Source: Paenibacillaceae bacterium
GTDB lineage: Bacteria > Bacillota > Clostridia > Lachnospirales > Lachnospiraceae
Assembly: GCA_015057715.1 (NCBI GenBank)
Contig: SVDS01000008.1
Location: 1-64,000 of the forward strand
Length of the DNA: 64,000 nt
Direction of reading: 5' to 3'
A program made the translations under genes and the position numbers. Of the stretch, positions 41,248-54,552 are shown one piece after another (the stretch's first letter is position 1; each line of letters begins with the position of its first letter). The notes under the pieces are model-generated. The model had not been told where the DNA came from. It did not search any database and saw nothing but the letters and a program-made list of their open reading frames with translations.

Positions 41248-41799
41248 ATGGGTAAAATTGTTGTTTTTAAAGGAAGCCCCAGAAAAAACGGATACAGCAC
41301 GAAGCTGGTTGAACAGGTGATTTCGGGCGCAAAAGACGCAGGTGCGGAAGTAATAACCTACGATCTCAATGATGACGGTATAAAAGGATGTCAAGGCTGT
41401 TTTTATTGCAGGGCAAACGAGGGTTGCGCTACAAAAGACAATCTGCACACCATGTATGGAGAAATAGCTTCATGTGACGGTATCGTTGCAAGCTTCCCAA
41501 TATATTTCGCAGGAATCAACGGTCAGTCAAAGAGATGGATGGATCGGTTGTATCCTGTGGTAAACTCCGATTACTCACCGCGTTATCCCGGTAAAAAAGT
41601 CGTAACTGTGTACGCTCAGGGAAATCCTAATAAGGAAATGTTTAAACATGTGACTGAGTCAACAGATGCAATGATAAAATTACTCGGTTGGGAGCTTGAA
41701 AGTAGTTTGCTTGTTTATGGAAGTGGCGTGCCAGACTATAAAATTTCCCAGGAATTATTGGAAGAGGCGTATGAAGCGGGAAAACGATTGGTGCAGTAA
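41248..41799 (+). CDS. Flavodoxin-like NADPH-FMN reductase family protein
   Basis: 'MGKIVVFKGSPRKNGYSTKLVEQVISGAKDAGAEV..IKGCQGCFYCRANEGCATKD'. Confidence 0.9.
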   Translation: MGKIVVFKGSPRKNGYSTKLVEQVISGAKDAGAEVITYDLNDDGIKGCQGCFYCRANEGCATKDNLHTMYGEIASCDGIVASFPIYFAGINGQSKRWMDRLYPVVNSDYSPRYPGKKVVTVYAQGNPNKEMFKHVTESTDAMIKLLGWELESSLLVYGSGVPDYKISQELLEEAYEAGKRLVQ

Positions 41800-41833
41800 T
41801 AACAGTGATAGTAAGAGTTAAGAAAGGAGTTTT

Positions 41834-42556
41834 ATGAATATGAAAATAGAAATTTGGTCTGACATTGCGTGTCCGTTTTGTTATATCGGCAAGCGCCGCC
41901 TGGAAATAGCATTGGAGCAGTTTGAGCATAAGGAAGATGTCAAAATCACTTTCCGTAGTTTTCAGTTAGACCCTTATGCGAAAAAGAATACTGGCATGGA
42001 TATTCATCAGGTATCATCTTCCAAGCATGGTATACCATATGAAAAAGCAAAGCAACGGAATAATCAGCTTGCACAGCAAGCGAAAGAAATTGGACTGGAT
42101 TATCATTTTGATACATTAATACCCACCAATTCCTACGATGCAATGCGCCTTTCCTATTATGCAGAAGAGAAAGGTAAAATGAAAGAAATGATGGAACGCC
42201 TTATGAAGGCATATCTGGTAGATTCGCTGGATGTTGGCGATCATGCCACGCTTGCTGGATTGGCAGGCGAAATAGGGCTTAATGAGAAAGAGGCTTTGGA
42301 CGCTTTAGCGGGCGATCGGTATAGTGAAAATATTACAAGAGATAAGGCAGATGGATTAAAAATCGGTATTCAGGGTGTTCCCTTTTTCATTATAAATGAC
42401 AAATATACCATCTCTGGAGCACAACCTAGCGAAATTTTTTTAGAGATACTACAAAAGGTATGGAAAGAAGACTATGACAATGCTAAGTCCAAAGAGAATA
42501 AATCCGGACCATCATCCGATGAGTATTGCTCTGATGGAACATGCAAATTAAATTAA
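41834..42556 (+). CDS. DsbA-family oxidoreductase (FrnE-like)
   Basis: 'IEIWSDIACPFCYIGKRRLEIALEQF', 'GVPFFIINDKYTISGAQPSEIFLEIL'. Confidence 0.92.
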   Translation: MNMKIEIWSDIACPFCYIGKRRLEIALEQFEHKEDVKITFRSFQLDPYAKKNTGMDIHQVSSSKHGIPYEKAKQRNNQLAQQAKEIGLDYHFDTLIPTNSYDAMRLSYYAEEKGKMKEMMERLMKAYLVDSLDVGDHATLAGLAGEIGLNEKEALDALAGDRYSENITRDKADGLKIGIQGVPFFIINDKYTISGAQPSEIFLEILQKVWKEDYDNAKSKENKSGPSSDEYCSDGTCKLN

Positions 42557-42561
42557 GTTAA

Positions 42562-42686
42562 GTACAAATATTTAAAATAGCATAGAGAAATTCAGCTTAC
42601 AGAAAAGGCAGGGCGCAGTCCCTGCCTTTTGTGATATATTGAAAATGAATGCAAGCATCCAATGGTATCCATATGCAAACAGTGTT
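42562..42686 (+). mobile_element. Internally deleted relative of the IS30-like element at 5541
   Basis: gtacaaatattTaaaatagcatagagaaattc..ggcagggcgcagtccctgcctttt..tgatatatt matches 5541-5617, fused to 'atgaatgcaagcatccaatggtatccatatgcaaacagtgt', matching about 5873-5913. Confidence 0.75.
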
Positions 42687-42937
42687 AACCACCTTAACTA
42701 ATAGGTGGTTTTGTTGTGTACATATAAATAGGCTTTTAAAGTTTATTTTTTGCAAGTTTACAAAACGGAATATTCTCCTTTTTAAATAGTATAAGCGCTT
42801 ATAAATTAAGAACCTTTGTTAAAAGTGAAGTAGTAAAAGGTTTTACTGTCACAATAGCGGGGGGATCAAGACAATCAGGCTTAGTAAAGCGACGTAACGC
42901 AGAGCTTGAAGTTTTGGCGTATCGCAAACGCCAATAA

Positions 42938-45061
<2,124 letters not shown>

Positions 45062-45164
45062 GTTAGCATGTAAAACCCGCCTTTAAAAAGTACTTGCTGG
45101 GCACAATTTCGAAGTTACCTCATATACTATAAAGATACGTTAAAAAAATCAGGAGGAAACGGGT

Positions 45165-47819
45165 ATGTTAAAAAAGAAGGCTTCCCAAAAAAGTGTTTTA
45201 TTAATTCTCTCTTTGATAACTGTATTATGCAGCTTTTTCACTTTTACTCTCTTTCCGATAGCTGCATTGGCTGCGACTCAGGCAACCTATTATGTTTCAC
45301 CAACAGGAAGCGACAGCAACCCAGGAACGCTTGCAGCACCCTTCCAGACAATGGAAAAGGCGCGGGACACTGTACGTATGATCAACAGCAATATGACCGG
45401 AGATATCTATATTTATCTGAGGGGCGGAAACTACAGTATCACCAGTACCGTTACTTTCGGATCACTGGATTCGGGGACAAATGGATACAGGATCTATTAC
45501 CAGGCATACCCGGGTGAAACGCCTGTCTTGAATGGTGCAACAAAAGTTACAGGCTGGACTCAGCATAGCGGCAATATTTATAAGGCTGCACTGAATCGTT
45601 CAACCAAATTGAGAAACCTTTATGTGAATGATCAGAGGGCTTCTATGACCAGCAAAACCGTAACAGCCCGTGGCGGGTACGGGACTTATTCCGTAACTGC
45701 AGGACAGGCCAGTTGGGCATGGACAAGCGGCAGTAAGAGTGACGGGGTTCAGTATAATACATCAGATGTACCGGCAATTGCCAGCAACAAAGATGACCTT
45801 GAGATCGTAAACGGTACGACCTGGAATGAGAATATAGTTTGTACCAGGGATGCCATTACATCCGGCAGTAACAGAGTGCTTCTTTTACAGCAGCCTTATG
45901 GGGCGATAGCACAGACTCCGGGGTGGGGTGCAGCCTTTAGCGCTTCCGGTACCCATACGATATATAATGCCTTTGAATTCTTGAATTCTCCTGGACAATT
46001 TTATTTTGACAAGACTGCCAAAATGCTTTATTACTATATCCGTCCAGGAGAGAATATGGCCATTGCCGATGTAGAGGCTCCTGTTGTAGAGAAGCTGATC
46101 GACATTGCAGGAACATCAACGACTAACAGGGTCAAAAATATCACCTTTCAGGGCATTACTTTTGAAAATACGGATTACAGCCTTGTAAATGTTGCAGGCT
46201 CACACGGTAAATCCACCTGTCAGGCTGCACAGGCATTTATCGCTTTTTATAACGACAATTGGCACAACACCAAGTATGATCTTGTTGATACATTGCCGGG
46301 AATGATCAACGTAAGCAGCAGCGATTCCATCAACTTTATAAGAAATACAGTGAAGCACAGCGGTAATGATGGAATTTCCATGGTAAACGATGTTATAAAT
46401 TCCAGTCTTATTGGTAACTACATCACGGACATCACATCCAGCGGCATCACGGTAGGGCATCCGCAGCATGTTTATATCGGAGACGGTGGAAACCATGCAA
46501 AATATGCTCCCGGCGTAGAAGGGGTTTGTAAGAATAACACCATCAACAATAATTTATTGTACAACATAAGCACGTCTCACGGATTTGGGGGATGTGCCGC
46601 CATCACGGCTTACTTTGTGGATACCATCAAAATAACCAATAACCATGTTCAATCAACAGCATACAATGGAATCCATTTAGGCTGGGGATGGTGTAATTTC
46701 ACTGACTCCACTACCTGTAAAAACAACACAATAAGTAATAACCGGATTATTAATACCTTAACCAGGCTTCATGACAGCGGAGCCATCTACACCATCGGAC
46801 AGATGCCGGGCACGAACATTAATCAAAACTATGTCAGGGGAATTCCTCCTGCAACCTCCGGTCCGACCTATGGTTTGCATAACGATGAAGGAACTGCCTA
46901 TATCAATGAAAATGACAACGTACTGGATATTGATCCGGGGGTAAAGTATACCATCAACTGTGAGGATTTTGGACAAAAACACGATTTAACCATACTGCGG
47001 ACCTATGCTACCGTAAGTAAAATGGGCGTTAATCCTCCAAACAGTAAAATTGATCCCCCGGTTGTGGTTCCGGATAACGTATGGCCTTTGACACAGTACA
47101 CTACCTGTCTGAATTCGGGAATCCAGGAAGCATACAGGGATATTATTCCGGCGAACCTGCTTTCAACACCGGATTATGTGTTCCCCGCAAGTTGTGCGGC
47201 TGCAGCCGGAACTGGCATGAGTATAAGGAGCAGCGGGAATTCTACAAATACGGTATGGTTTGCACCGGCCGGAACAACCAGTTTTGTCGAGGGATCTACA
47301 ATGACGAAAGCGGAAGGAACTGCCACATCGATTACTGCCCCAGCCGCTGCCGGTACGTACCGGTTGTGTGTAGTAAATTCACAAGGCATGAAGATGGGTG
47401 AATCGGCGGCACTGCTCCGGGTAAGCGGATCGTCATCACAGATTGAAGCGGAGAGTTTCAGCAGCCAATCGGGCATTCAGAAGGAAACCTGCAGCGAAGG
47501 AGGACAGAACATTGGGTATATTGAAAATGGGGATTATGCCGTATACAACAATATCAATTTCGGTGCCGGAGCGGCAAGCTTCCAGGCCAGAGTAGCCAGC
47601 GGCGCCAGTGGAGGGAATATTGAGATCAGGCTGGACAGTCTTACTGGTCCTTTAGTAGGAACTTGCTCCATTACCGGGACTGGCGGTTGGCAGACGTGGG
47701 CTACCAGAACCTGCAGTGTCAGCGGAGCAAGCGGGACGCATAACGTATACTTGAAATTTACCGGTGGGAGTGGTTACTTATTTAATATAAACTGGTTCCA
47801 ATTTACCGGGGGAAGATAG
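45165..47819 (+). CDS. Secreted right-handed parallel beta-helix glycosidase-like protein with CBM6
   Basis: 'ATYYVSPTGSDSNPGTLAAPFQTMEKARDTVR'; repeated beta-helix motifs (NNTINNNLLYNISTSHG, ITNNHVQSTAYNGIHLG); C-terminal CBM6. Confidence 0.8.
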   Translation: MLKKKASQKSVLLILSLITVLCSFFTFTLFPIAALAATQATYYVSPTGSDSNPGTLAAPFQTMEKARDTVRMINSNMTGDIYIYLRGGNYSITSTVTFGSLDSGTNGYRIYYQAYPGETPVLNGATKVTGWTQHSGNIYKAALNRSTKLRNLYVNDQRASMTSKTVTARGGYGTYSVTAGQASWAWTSGSKSDGVQYNTSDVPAIASNKDDLEIVNGTTWNENIVCTRDAITSGSNRVLLLQQPYGAIAQTPGWGAAFSASGTHTIYNAFEFLNSPGQFYFDKTAKMLYYYIRPGENMAIADVEAPVVEKLIDIAGTSTTNRVKNITFQGITFENTDYSLVNVAGSHGKSTCQAAQAFIAFYNDNWHNTKYDLVDTLPGMINVSSSDSINFIRNTVKHSGNDGISMVNDVINSSLIGNYITDITSSGITVGHPQHVYIGDGGNHAKYAPGVEGVCKNNTINNNLLYNISTSHGFGGCAAITAYFVDTIKITNNHVQSTAYNGIHLGWGWCNFTDSTTCKNNTISNNRIINTLTRLHDSGAIYTIGQMPGTNINQNYVRGIPPATSGPTYGLHNDEGTAYINENDNVLDIDPGVKYTINCEDFGQKHDLTILRTYATVSKMGVNPPNSKIDPPVVVPDNVWPLTQYTTCLNSGIQEAYRDIIPANLLSTPDYVFPASCAAAAGTGMSIRSSGNSTNTVWFAPAGTTSFVEGSTMTKAEGTATSITAPAAAGTYRLCVVNSQGMKMGESAALLRVSGSSSQIEAESFSSQSGIQKETCSEGGQNIGYIENGDYAVYNNINFGAGAASFQARVASGASGGNIEIRLDSLTGPLVGTCSITGTGGWQTWATRTCSVSGASGTHNVYLKFTGGSGYLFNINWFQFTGGR

Positions 47820-47886
47820 TGTACTCTAATCATGTTGCCGTGTATCCCGTTTGGGATACCGGCAATATAAAAGAAAGGGGAAATAA

Positions 47887-48840
<954 letters not shown>

Positions 48841-48862
48841 AATATTAATTGGAGGTAAATCT

Positions 48863-50629
48863 ATGAAAAAAATATGTAGAGTTGTAGCTTTTTTGTTGGC
48901 TATTTCACTATCTCATTCAACAGAGTGTTATGCAGACAATCCAATCGTACAAACGAATTATACTGCGGATCCTGCCCCGATGGTCTATAACGGGACCTGC
49001 TATTTGTATACCACTCATGACGAGGACACCACCGTCAATAATTTTTATACCATGAATGACTGGAGATGCTATTCATCTACCGACATGCAGAACTGGACGG
49101 ATCATGGATCACCGTTGTCTTACAATACATTCAGTTGGGCACAAGGCGATGCATGGGCTGGCCAGGTTATTAACAGGAACGGGAAATTTTATTTCTACGG
49201 TCCGATGACCCGGAAAAACGCCGGGGGCGCAAGGGTAATCGGTGTAGCAGTATCAGACAGCCCAACCGGGCCGTTCACCGATCCTCTCGGGAAACCTTTA
49301 ATCACCAATAACGGGGCACAGGATATTGACCCTACCGTATTCATTGACGACAACGGACAGGCGTATCTCTACTGGGGGAACGGTAACCTCTATTATGTGA
49401 AGCTTAATCAGGATATGATTTCATACTCAGGCGGTATTGTCCAGGTATCTCCCAAACCAGCGAGTTTTACCGAAGGCCCGTGGTTCTACAAGCGTAATAA
49501 TTTATATTACATGGTATACGCAGGTATGGCCGGAGGATCCGAAAATATCTCCTATGCCACCAGCAACAGTCCTACCGGGCCATGGACATCCAAGGGATCT
49601 ATTATGGGTTCGCAAAACAGCTATACAAACCATCCGGGAGTAACCGACTATAAGGGAAATTCCTACCTCTTTTACCATACCGGTAATTTACCGGGAGGCG
49701 GAAGCTACCATCGTTCTGTTGGCTTAGAACAATTCAAATACAATGCAGATGGTACAATTCCCAGTATTCCAATTACCAAAAATGGTCCGGGTCAGCTTGG
49801 TAATCTAGACCCATATGTCAAAACTGAAGCTGAAACAATTTGCTGGGAATCCGGTGTTGAGACAGAAAAATGCAGTGAAGGCGGAATGGATGTATGTTAT
49901 ATCGAAAACGGGGACTGGATAAAAGTAAAAGGTGTAGATTTTGGTTCCGGTGCGGCATCTTTTGATGCAAGAGTAGCTTCGGCAACTAACGGCGGGAATA
50001 TTGAACTCCGCCTTGACAGCGAGACAGGGAAACTGGTGGGAACTTGTGCTGTTCCAAATACCGGAGGTTGGCAGAACTGGACAACGAAGTCCTGTAATGT
50101 AAGCGGTGCAACAGGAGTACATGACCTATACCTTAAATTTACCGGCGGTAGCGGTTCTCTATTTAACTTCAACTGGTGGAAGTTCACCGGCGCAGGTGTA
50201 ACTCCTGGTCAGACATCAGCTTTTTCACAGATAGAAGCGGAAAGCTACAACACCCAGTCTGGAATCCAAACCGAAAGCTGCAGCGAAGGAGGGGAGAATG
50301 TCGGGTATATCGAAAACGGGGATTATGCAGTTTACAACAATATCGATTTCGGCAATGGTGCAGAAAGCTTTAAAGCCAGAGTTGCCAGTTCCACCAGCGG
50401 AGGTAATATTGAGATCAGGCTTGATAGTCTTACCGGTCCTTTAATAGGGACTTGTCCGGTTGCTGGAACCGGAGGCTGGCAGACTTGGGCTGATGCAATG
50501 TGCAGTGTCAACGGAGTAAGCGGAAAACATGACTTATACCTGAAATTTACGGGAGGAAGCGGATACTTATTCAACCTGAACTGGTTCAAGTTTACCGGTG
50601 GAAGTGCAAGTGTTGAAGAACAGACGTAA
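48863..50629 (+). CDS. Secreted GH43 arabinofuranosidase/xylosidase-like protein with two CBM6 modules
   Basis: 'NPIVQTNYTADPAPMVYNGTCYLYTTHDED', 'QDIDPTVFIDDNGQAYLYWGNGNLYYVKL', 'SFTEGPWFYKRNNLYYMVYAG'. Start at 48863 after ggaggtaaat. Confidence 0.9.
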   Translation: MKKICRVVAFLLAISLSHSTECYADNPIVQTNYTADPAPMVYNGTCYLYTTHDEDTTVNNFYTMNDWRCYSSTDMQNWTDHGSPLSYNTFSWAQGDAWAGQVINRNGKFYFYGPMTRKNAGGARVIGVAVSDSPTGPFTDPLGKPLITNNGAQDIDPTVFIDDNGQAYLYWGNGNLYYVKLNQDMISYSGGIVQVSPKPASFTEGPWFYKRNNLYYMVYAGMAGGSENISYATSNSPTGPWTSKGSIMGSQNSYTNHPGVTDYKGNSYLFYHTGNLPGGGSYHRSVGLEQFKYNADGTIPSIPITKNGPGQLGNLDPYVKTEAETICWESGVETEKCSEGGMDVCYIENGDWIKVKGVDFGSGAASFDARVASATNGGNIELRLDSETGKLVGTCAVPNTGGWQNWTTKSCNVSGATGVHDLYLKFTGGSGSLFNFNWWKFTGAGVTPGQTSAFSQIEAESYNTQSGIQTESCSEGGENVGYIENGDYAVYNNIDFGNGAESFKARVASSTSGGNIEIRLDSLTGPLIGTCPVAGTGGWQTWADAMCSVNGVSGKHDLYLKFTGGSGYLFNLNWFKFTGGSASVEEQT

Positions 50630-50681
50630 AAGTTGTTTACAATAATACAGTTAAATTCAAAAAAGGAGGAAATTGTGGAGT

Positions 50682-52163
50682 ATGAAAAAAAATATTTTTC
50701 AGGTAGTACATGCTGCTTCATCATATATTGATTATTTTAAAGTGACGCCAATAATAGATTCCCTTTCGTCATCCTGTTGGGGCGCTGCGGCAGTGGGTCC
50801 TCGTGATCAATCCAATGGTTTGGAAGACAGGACCATGTCGAAGTATGCTTACTGGGATGGAGGAATCATCAAGGGGCCGGATGGCACGTATCATATGTTT
50901 GCCAGCCGGTGGAATCAATCTGCCGGTCACAACGGGTGGTTTGGCTCTGTGGCTGTTCATGCAACGAGCTCCAATCTGTATGGACCTTATACGGATAAGG
51001 GGATGTGCTGGCCCAACGATCAGGGCGGTAAAGGTCACAACGTGGTTCCGCTGCAACTGAAAGACGGGCGGTATGCGATCCTCGTGAGTGAAACCAGACG
51101 GCCGGCTGACATTTTTGTCTCCAATTCCCTGGATGGGCCATGGTCAAAGCTGGGTAGTGTATCGATTTCTTCAAATGCTTATTCATCCAAATATACAGCG
51201 TCGAATGTATACATTATGCTTCGTCCGGATGGACGTTATGGGTTGATTGAAAGAGATGGGGTAATTGGTATTTCAGATAATGTCCTTGGACCTTACACCA
51301 TTCAGGGAACTAATATTTATGCAAAGATTCCCGGTTGTCCGACAGTCAACATGGAAGATCCGGTTATGTGGTATAGTGGTGGCCTTTATCATATTATTGT
51401 CAATAAGTGGGACACACGTAAGGCGTATCACATCACTTCCCAAGATGGTATCAGCAACTGGAAATTAGAACCAGGATTCGCCTATGACCCGACAGCGAAT
51501 TTTATCCGCTATTCAAATGGTACAGTCAATCATTGGAATAAATTAGAGCGACCCAATGTGTATATGGAGAATGGCCATGTGGTTGCGATGACACTGGCGG
51601 CGATAGACGTTGCAAAAGATCAGGACTTGGGCAACGATAGTCATGGCAGTAAGGTTATCGTCATTCCGTTTGATGGTGCCGCATTAGATTCTGGAGGTGT
51701 TCTGCCAACTCCTGACCCAAGACCGGCCTTTACACAGATCGAAGCGGAGAGTTACAATAATCAATCGGGTGTTCAAACCGAAAGCTGTACGGAAGGTGGG
51801 GAGAATGTCGGATATATTGAAAACGGAGATTATGCAGTTTACAGCAATATTGATTTCGGCAGCGGTGCTAAAAGCTTTCAGGCCAGAGTCGCCAGTGCCA
51901 CCAGCGGAGGAAATATTGAGATCAGGCTGGATAGTCTTACCGGGACTTTGATAGGGACTTGTCCGGTTGCCGGGACCGGGGGATGGCAGACCTGGGCGGC
52001 TGCAACGTGCAATGTTAGCGGGGTAAGCGGAAAGCATGACTTATACCTGAAATTTACGGGAGGAAGCGGATACTTATTCAACCTGAACTGGTTCAAATTT
52101 GGTACAGGAAGTAATTCAGGAAGCTTGGGTGATTTAAATCCCGATGGGCAAACAGATCGTTGA
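50682..52163 (+). CDS. GH43-like five-bladed beta-propeller hydrolase + CBM6 + broken dockerin
   Basis: 'YAYWDGGIIKGPDGTYHMFASRWNQSAGHNGW', 'EDPVMWYSGGLYHIIVNKWD'; CBM6; terminal 'LGDLNPDGQTDR*'. Confidence 0.8.
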   Translation: MKKNIFQVVHAASSYIDYFKVTPIIDSLSSSCWGAAAVGPRDQSNGLEDRTMSKYAYWDGGIIKGPDGTYHMFASRWNQSAGHNGWFGSVAVHATSSNLYGPYTDKGMCWPNDQGGKGHNVVPLQLKDGRYAILVSETRRPADIFVSNSLDGPWSKLGSVSISSNAYSSKYTASNVYIMLRPDGRYGLIERDGVIGISDNVLGPYTIQGTNIYAKIPGCPTVNMEDPVMWYSGGLYHIIVNKWDTRKAYHITSQDGISNWKLEPGFAYDPTANFIRYSNGTVNHWNKLERPNVYMENGHVVAMTLAAIDVAKDQDLGNDSHGSKVIVIPFDGAALDSGGVLPTPDPRPAFTQIEAESYNNQSGVQTESCTEGGENVGYIENGDYAVYSNIDFGSGAKSFQARVASATSGGNIEIRLDSLTGTLIGTCPVAGTGGWQTWAAATCNVSGVSGKHDLYLKFTGGSGYLFNLNWFKFGTGSNSGSLGDLNPDGQTDR

Positions 52164-52202
52164 TTTAATGTCCATGAAAAAACACCTTTAGGATTGGATA
52201 AA

Positions 52203-52237
52203 AAAGGCACATTTTCAAAATTGAAAATGTGCCTTTT
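52203..52237. terminator. Rho-independent-terminator-like hairpin
   Basis: AAAGGCACATTTTCAAAATTGAAAATGTGCCTTTT inverted repeat. Confidence 0.65.
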
Positions 52238-52299
52238 ACCCAAATGAAATAATAAGGGTTATTATTTCATCTGTATTGTATAGGCTATACTCTATAATT

Positions 52300-52434
52300 T
52301 TACTTTTTAAAATCTTTGATACCAGTTGGAACTTTTGGCTGATAAGACCAGTATAAACAGTATGAATTATTCGCTTTTTTAATAGCGTGTTCTGCTAAAC
52401 AAGAAACTAATCTAAGCATCGGTTTATTCTTCAT
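52300..52434 (-). CDS. agrD: AgrD-like cyclic thiolactone autoinducer peptide precursor
   Basis: Reverse strand: MKNKPMLRLVSCLAEHAIKKANNSYCLYWSYQPKVPTGIKDFKK*. AgrD-type 'C....YQPKxP...KxFKK'; overlaps the agrB 3' end. Not in the ORF track. Confidence 0.88.
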   Translation of the reverse strand: MKNKPMLRLVSCLAEHAIKKANNSYCLYWSYQPKVPTGIKDFKK

Positions 52435-53035
52435 TTTTTTCCCCCCTCGATTCTGATAAATTTAAAAATAAGGAAAGCAACATCAATAAAAATACTATAA
52501 ATATAGCCCATGCAATCGCAAATGAAACTTCAGTCCTATGTAATACATTAGCCAATATATATATAAATAGGGAGATGATAATTAATATAATACTTTTTAT
52601 ACGATATTTCTTCTTGTCATCTTCCGTAATTGATTCATTTCCATAATCAACAGGAGTGAATTTATATATTATCGGAATTGCAATAGCAATTAAAATGAAA
52701 GAAACAATTAATCTGTTATTTGATAAATAATAATTAAAGAAAAGCATTAAAATATATAAAGATAATGTTGTGCAATAACATTTTATATGTGTTTTACAAT
52801 GATACCCACCCACATAATTTCGTATTGAACAATAGGTTACAACATATATTAGACTTATAAATATTTTATTTGTTAAAACACTTATCAAAGCAATTGATAA
52901 TAGAATAAAGAAATTATTTAATACTAACTCAATTCCATATGTATAGTACTTTCTGTTTTCAATTGAAATTATTTTATTGGAAACTAATCGGAGACTAATT
53001 TCCTCTGATATAATCTGTATCATTATTACACTCAC
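52424..53035 (-). CDS. agrB: AgrB-like accessory gene regulator (peptide-processing membrane protease)
   Basis: 'YGIELVLNNFFILLSIALISVLTNKIFISLIYVVTYCSIRNYVGGYHCKTHIKCYCTTLSLYIL': AgrB core R..GGYH..T...C. Confidence 0.93.
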   Translation of the reverse strand: MSVIMIQIISEEISLRLVSNKIISIENRKYYTYGIELVLNNFFILLSIALISVLTNKIFISLIYVVTYCSIRNYVGGYHCKTHIKCYCTTLSLYILMLFFNYYLSNNRLIVSFILIAIAIPIIYKFTPVDYGNESITEDDKKKYRIKSIILIIISLFIYILANVLHRTEVSFAIAWAIFIVFLLMLLSLFLNLSESRGEKNEE

Positions 53036-53093
53036 TCCTTAATAAATACTTAGATAGTATAACCTTGTTTATATAATAAAACAATAGTGTTTT

Positions 53094-53124
53094 ACTGAAT
53101 GGTAGTAATATGATACTGAATGGT
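53094..53124 (-). promoter_or_regulatory. Candidate AgrA (LytTR) direct-repeat site upstream of agrBD
   Basis: Minus strand ACCATTCAGT-11 bp-ACCATTCAGT; perfect 10-bp repeats, 21 bp start to start. Confidence 0.7.
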
Positions 53125-53220
53125 TTTGTTAACTACTTTTTTGGCGCTTCCTTTTTGTAACACGAATTTCTCAATACGGTATTTAAAAATTTGTACCTTT
53201 CTTTACCTTAAGACGGAAAG

Positions 53221-54552
53221 TTATTTTACAATTGAGGAGGGATCTGTTTTTATTGGAAGCATGACGACCACTTTAAAAATTTTATTTTCTGTATCAACTT
53301 TAAATAATCCACTATATTTTTCAACAGATAATTTAATAGAAGCCAACCCGTATCCATGATACATGGTGTTAGTTTTGCGTGTTTTTATTTTATTGTTTTC
53401 TATGATTAAATTATTTGAATAAGGATTTTTGACGATAATTGAAAGATAATTTTTATAACAAAATATTTTTCCTGATATGTATCGCTTTTCTGTTGCCATA
53501 ATTTCTACAGCTTCAATTGAATTGTCTAATATATTTGCCAGGATTGCCGTTAAGTCAATGGGGGTGATAGATAAATGAGGTACATGATCAACATCAAATT
53601 GAATATCAATTTTTTGCTGTCTGCAAACAGCGATTTTATAATTTAAAATTGCATCAATAATTTCATTTCCACAATTTACAATAGTTTTAGTTCGTTCTAA
53701 AGCATTAGTTATTTCCTCAATATATGAAACTGACCCATCGATATTATTTTGTTTCAATAAATAAGAAATATTTATAAGATTTTTATTGATATCATGTCTT
53801 ATTTTCTTCAAATCTGTAGTTGCGGATTCATGATAAGCTAATTGTTGATTTAAAGAAAGATTTCTTATGTTTAGAATATAGTTTTCTTTTTCTTTTTCGT
53901 AATATAAGAAAATTTTGCCGAAAAAAAATATAATCAGACCACTTATAATTAAGAAACCAATTGAGATAATAGATATATAGAACGAATATTTATTGGATTC
54001 TTTTTGAAGGACTGGGCTTACAATCATAATAAATTGTAAAATAAGTGAGAAGAGCATTATTATAACATCCATCGTAATCCAATATCTGGGAGGGATGTCA
54101 AGTTTATTATCCCCAAAATAATTAATGAACATTCCAATTAAAATTATATTTAGTAATTTAGCCAATATAGAGAATCCAAAGGATGTATTTGCAAAATAAA
54201 GCATCTCAGGAATGTCTATGTTGATTATATAAGATGAAAAATTACCAACTAATATATCGCTAATTAGAAATACATAATTTGCTACCAAAATGAAAAATAC
54301 CAAAATATATATTTTATCTGCATAAACAATGGATGTCAAAATTAAAGTAATTAAAAAAAACATGATGAATCTGAATGTATTGTAGAAATTAGGAAGATAA
54401 AATACAAATAAAGTATTAATTATTATAACTAATAGTATCGAGCATAATTTCTTTTTTCCATAAAATCTGCAGGGTATACTGCAGCTAATCAGCCAGTAAA
54501 GTAGAATAGACTCACTTAATGAAAATATTAAACCTATAATAGTATTGTTCAT
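53221..54552 (-). CDS. agrC: AgrC-like sensor histidine kinase (GHKL ATPase)
   Basis: Multi-TM N-terminus; 'LKKIRHDINKNLINISYLL' H-box; 'DLTAILANILDNSIEAVE' N-box; 'MYHGYGLASIKLSVEKYSG' G-box. Confidence 0.88.
   Translation of the reverse strand: MNNTIIGLIFSLSESILLYWLISCSIPCRFYGKKKLCSILLVIIINTLFVFYLPNFYNTFRFIMFFLITLILTSIVYADKIYILVFFILVANYVFLISDILVGNFSSYIINIDIPEMLYFANTSFGFSILAKLLNIILIGMFINYFGDNKLDIPPRYWITMDVIIMLFSLILQFIMIVSPVLQKESNKYSFYISIISIGFLIISGLIIFFFGKIFLYYEKEKENYILNIRNLSLNQQLAYHESATTDLKKIRHDINKNLINISYLLKQNNIDGSVSYIEEITNALERTKTIVNCGNEIIDAILNYKIAVCRQQKIDIQFDVDHVPHLSITPIDLTAILANILDNSIEAVEIMATEKRYISGKIFCYKNYLSIIVKNPYSNNLIIENNKIKTRKTNTMYHGYGLASIKLSVEKYSGLFKVDTENKIFKVVVMLPIKTDPSSIVK

Noticed and set aside
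39943-42556. Azoreductase / HxlR / flavodoxin / FrnE set as a novel system
   Set aside because: Looks like an ordinary thiol/quinone stress-response neighbourhood; no unusual architecture.
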